The notes under the pieces are model-generated. The model was not told where the DNA came from and did not search any database. It worked only from the letters and a program-made list of their open reading frames with translations. Shown piece after piece: positions 32,368 through 34,511 of a stretch of DNA of 34,511 nucleotides (the stretch's first letter is position 1; the number at the start of each line of letters is the position of its first letter). The stretch is from Defluviitaleaceae bacterium (GTDB lineage Bacteria > Bacillota > Clostridia > Lachnospirales > WQUN01). Location of the stretch: assembly GCA_009781725.1 (NCBI GenBank), contig WQVF01000038.1, forward strand, positions 1 to 34,511. Reading direction: 5' to 3'. The translations under genes were made by a program, and so were the position numbers.

Positions 32368-32396
32368 TTGACACATATACAAACATGCTATATATT
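32368..32396 (+). promoter_or_regulatory. Consensus promoter of the regulator-peptide cassette
   Basis: TTGACA (32368-32373), a 17-base spacer and TATATT (32391-32396). The start of transcription would be near 32404, about 55 bases before the regulator ATG. GAAGTTGCTCTTC just downstream is a small dyad that could be an operator. Confidence 0.8.
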
Positions 32397-32457
32397 GGTA
32401 ACGAAGTTGCTCTTCATGTTTTGCTAATAATCACATAAATGTATTGAGGGTAGATTT

Positions 32458-33777
32458 ATGTCTATTATCCAGCGAGAAGATATGCCTGTAGGCAATAAGA
32501 TATTAAATCTAAGGAAGCAATTGGGTGTGACCCAAGTGGAGATTGCCGAGGCTATTGGAGTGCGGAGAGATAAAATTGGTGATGTAGAAAATGGACTGGA
32601 CGAGTATACCGAGAGACAATTGCAGAAAATTCGGGAGTATTTCAATATAGTAGGGTTACCCTTAAATACGCAAGAATGTGTTATCTTTTATAGGCATCTT
32701 TATTATTTACGCAATTATGTTAGGACGAAGAGATTACAAGAAGCGAGGGATATACTAAATAAGCTTCTCCATATAGATAATCTGGAGCCCTGCGACCCTG
32801 ATATGGTAATGCTGTGTAAGATGTTTGAGATTCAGCTATTGATAGCGGAAGGCTATTATTTGGATGCCGAGAAGAAGCTTGATTTATATGACCCAGAAAA
32901 GATGCATAATGAAAATCAATATCATTACTACTATAATAGAGGGTACTTAAGTCTTTGCAATGAGGATTATGATAGTGGACTTGAGTACCTGTTAAAGACA
33001 TACGAGCTGAAAGAAGTTAATGAAAACTTGCTGCCAGAGGATGATGAGCGGCTGTATTATCATCTGGCACAATGCTATACATATTTGGAAATTCCGTACC
33101 GGGCTATAGATTTTGTACAAAAGGCTCGGGAGGTATGCTCAGAGGATAGGATACCAAATTATAACTTGTATCTAAATCGTACTCTTGCACGAAACTACAT
33201 TAACACAAATCAGTTAGTTAAAGCTGAAAAACTACTTGAAAAATGTATAATAGAATATAAGTGTACCCGAGATAATGCTCTTATTGGAAATACGTTATTT
33301 TGTTTTGGTTGTCTGCATAAGAAAACCGAAAATTGGACTACAGCAATTATGTATTTCAATGATGCGTTAAGCTATGCACCTGAAGGTACAATTACTTATT
33401 ATGCAGCTCTCTATAACAAGATTTATTGTATTATACAGACCAGGGCATTCCCCGATGCCAAAAAGATATTGAATGAAGCAAAAACTATGTGCAAGGCAGA
33501 TTTATTGTGGAAGAACAATTTTGAAGCATTACACTGCTATCTCACTATATATGAACGTGTATCTATCAAAAACGATAAAGAGTGCGATTATATTATCAAT
33601 ACAGCAATACCACATTTTTATGAAAACCATGACTACTTTACAGCAATAGAATATTGCAAGCTCCTTGAACGGCACTATAGAAAAATTAAAAGCAACATGA
33701 ACTCATTGTTGATGGCGAATGAGATGCTTAAAATCTATGAGCGTTGCCTTATTAATCATGGAGGGGATGTGAACTAA
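32458..33777 (+). CDS. XRE-TPR (RNPP-like) regulator paired with secreted peptides
   Basis: A 439-residue cytoplasmic regulator. Residues about 12-66 form an XRE helix-turn-helix (ILNLRKQLGVTQVEIAEAIG, then VRRDKIGDVENG). From about 75 to the end it is a string of TPR-like helix pairs (YYYNRGYLSLCNEDYDSGLE, LYYHLAQCYTYLEIPYRAID), the layout of peptide-sensing RNPP proteins. GAGGG precedes the ATG. Its TAA shares a base with the start of the secreted peptide gene, so the two are translationally coupled. The last 42 codons also carry the peptide gene's ribosome site and are duplicated at 34150-34278. Proposed role: sensing the processed peptide. Not one of the named families that I can recognise. 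Confidence 0.87.
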   Translation: MSIIQREDMPVGNKILNLRKQLGVTQVEIAEAIGVRRDKIGDVENGLDEYTERQLQKIREYFNIVGLPLNTQECVIFYRHLYYLRNYVRTKRLQEARDILNKLLHIDNLEPCDPDMVMLCKMFEIQLLIAEGYYLDAEKKLDLYDPEKMHNENQYHYYYNRGYLSLCNEDYDSGLEYLLKTYELKEVNENLLPEDDERLYYHLAQCYTYLEIPYRAIDFVQKAREVCSEDRIPNYNLYLNRTLARNYINTNQLVKAEKLLEKCIIEYKCTRDNALIGNTLFCFGCLHKKTENWTTAIMYFNDALSYAPEGTITYYAALYNKIYCIIQTRAFPDAKKILNEAKTMCKADLLWKNNFEALHCYLTIYERVSIKNDKECDYIINTAIPHFYENHDYFTAIEYCKLLERHYRKIKSNMNSLLMANEMLKIYERCLINHGGDVN

Positions 33778-33962
33778 TGAGAAAGAAACTCTTTGCTGTA
33801 GTTGTTGCACTGATTATTGTGTTCAGTTCGGTTGTATCTGTTTTTGCCGGACCTATAGGGGGCGGCGCAGAGCCACCAATTCTCCCAAGAAGTCTGTCTC
33901 TGTGTATACAATGCAATTTTTGCATATGTGACGATGATGATATCGTAATGCTCCGATACTAA
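33777..33962 (+). CDS. Secreted Cys/Asp-rich signal-like peptide, copy 1
   Basis: A 61-residue precursor. The signal peptide starts MRKKLFAVVVALIIVFSS and likely ends VFA at residue 24. The exported part is GPIGGGAEPPILPRS, then CIQCNFCICDDDDIVMLRY at the C terminus. GGAGGGG about 12 bases upstream lies inside the regulator gene. The C-terminal segment is nearly identical to that of copy 2, while the proline/glycine linker differs. A mature signal could come from the C-terminal end by proteolysis, as for Phr-type or PapR peptides. Four cysteines might form disulfides or bind metal. No known family is recognised. Confidence 0.8.
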   Translation: MRKKLFAVVVALIIVFSSVVSVFAGPIGGGAEPPILPRSLSLCIQCNFCICDDDDIVMLRY

Positions 33963-33990
33963 TCCCCACTTCTCATAACAAGGCTTGATA

Positions 33991-34136
33991 AGCCCCCTTC
34001 CATTGGAAGGGGGAAAGACGCCGAAGGCGGCGAGGGGGTTGTGTTCCCAGGCCGCAATCCATGGCTGTCAGCATTTACGCTACGCAAGCCAGCAACCCCC
34101 GGCCCTTCGGGCCACCCCCTTCTAAAGAAGGGGGCT
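33991..34136. repeat. MITE-like repeat family B, copy 2
   Basis: Inverted relative to 13948-14099. Tips AAGCCCCCTTC and GAAGGGGGCT; the inside holds CGCCGAAGGCGGCGAGGGGG and GGCCCTTCGGGCC. It lies exactly between peptide gene 1 and the duplicated regulator tail. No ORF; with its flanks it accounts for the gap 33963-34149. Confidence 0.87.
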
Positions 34137-34149
34137 AGTTGTGTGCTTT

Positions 34150-34278
34150 GATTATTGCAAACTTCTTGAGCGGCATTACAAAAAAATCAAAAGTAACATG
34201 AATTCATTATTGATGGTGAAAGAGATAAAAAAGATTTATGAGCGTTGTCTTATTAATCATGGAGGGGATGTGAACTAA
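34150..34278 (+). pseudogene. Duplicated 3' end of the regulator gene
   Basis: Forty-two codons, starting near DYCKLLERHYKKIKSNMN and ending YERCLINHGGDVN followed by TAA, match the last codons of the regulator at 33649-33777 with mostly silent changes. No upstream HTH or TPR part exists; repeat B lies just upstream. The TAA overlaps the ATG of peptide gene 2 as in copy 1. Its survival may reflect the ribosome site of the peptide gene it contains. Confidence 0.8.
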
Positions 34279-34475
34279 TGAAAAAGAAACTTTTTGCTGT
34301 AGCTGCTGCTCTAGTTATTATGCTTAGTTCTACTGTACCTGTTTTTGCCGGGCCGGGAAGTGGCGGTGGGATAAATCCTCCAATAATACCTCCAATTTTC
34401 CCAAGAAGTATGCCCATATGCATACAATGTGACATATGCATATGTGACGACGATATCGTAATGCTCCAATACTAA
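34278..34475 (+). CDS. Secreted Cys/Asp-rich signal-like peptide, copy 2
   Basis: A 65-residue paralogue of the peptide at 33777. The signal peptide starts MKKKLFAVAAALVIMLSS and ends VFA. The linker GPGSGGGINPPIIPPIFPRS is longer and differs, while the C terminus CIQCDICICDDDIVMLQY is strongly conserved (one Asp fewer, Gln for Arg). The same ribosome site and overlapping start are kept. Conservation of the signal sequence and C terminus with drift between them indicates both copies have been selected as exported peptides. The window ends 36 bases further on, so more copies may follow. Confidence 0.8.
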   Translation: MKKKLFAVAAALVIMLSSTVPVFAGPGSGGGINPPIIPPIFPRSMPICIQCDICICDDDIVMLQY

Positions 34476-34511
34476 TACATGCTTTGTAATAGGGCTTATG
34501 ACGGTATGGTA

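Overview
The window looks like a chromosomal segment of an anaerobic Clostridia-type Bacillota. The evidence is strong AGGAGG-type ribosome sites, many overlapping start/stop codons, a complete B12-dependent glutamate mutase operon, a glycyl radical enzyme with its activase, an RNase G/DUF2344 pair, and several families of small palindromic repeats. No rRNA, tRNA, transposase or phage gene was seen.

Left part (1-5032, mostly minus strand): a truncated MITE-like repeat, a membrane protein, an XRE-TPR regulator, a ChbG/YdjC-type deacetylase, and an ABC-F ATPase. The ABC-F gene follows a consensus promoter, a 52-residue leader ORF with a strong ribosome site, and an intrinsic terminator. This is the layout of antibiotic-responsive attenuation.

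5029-13578 (minus): a glutamate fermentation operon, glmS-mutL-glmE-methylaspartate ammonia-lyase. It continues through an AtuA/DUF1446 protein carrying an in-frame palindromic insertion, a secreted NodB-type deacetylase, DUF4387, a P-loop protein and a membrane-anchored unknown. A cysteine-rich small-domain gene diverges from glmS.

14097-24178: a group that makes sense as a hydroxyproline-arabinoside (plant extensin-type glycoprotein) utilisation locus. It holds an M24 Xaa-Pro-type peptidase, a HypD-like 4-hydroxyproline dehydratase, its radical SAM activase preceded by a 27-codon ORF, an AraC regulator, and two beta-L-arabinofuranosidase-family enzymes (GH127 and GH146-like). The glycosidases would release L-arabinose from hydroxyproline, the peptidase would free the imino acid, and HypD would dehydrate it to pyrroline-5-carboxylate. 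That can lead to proline or glutamate, and glutamate feeds the neighbouring methylaspartate pathway. The combined function is inference.

24410-31814: a radical SAM/SPASM-like protein preceded by a possible 26-residue peptide ORF and a hairpin RNA. A minus-strand operon converges on it: galM, cysteine desulfurase, TtcA-type tRNA thiolase, methyltransferase, MNT nucleotidyltransferase, a small ORF, DUF2344 and RNase G.

31815-34511: repeats and hairpins, then a plus-strand quorum-sensing-like cassette. An XRE-TPR regulator behind a consensus promoter is translationally coupled to a small secreted Cys/Asp-rich peptide. The peptide gene and the last ~42 codons of the regulator are duplicated downstream, separated by a MITE-like repeat. 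With the extensin locus, this is the most interesting part of the window.
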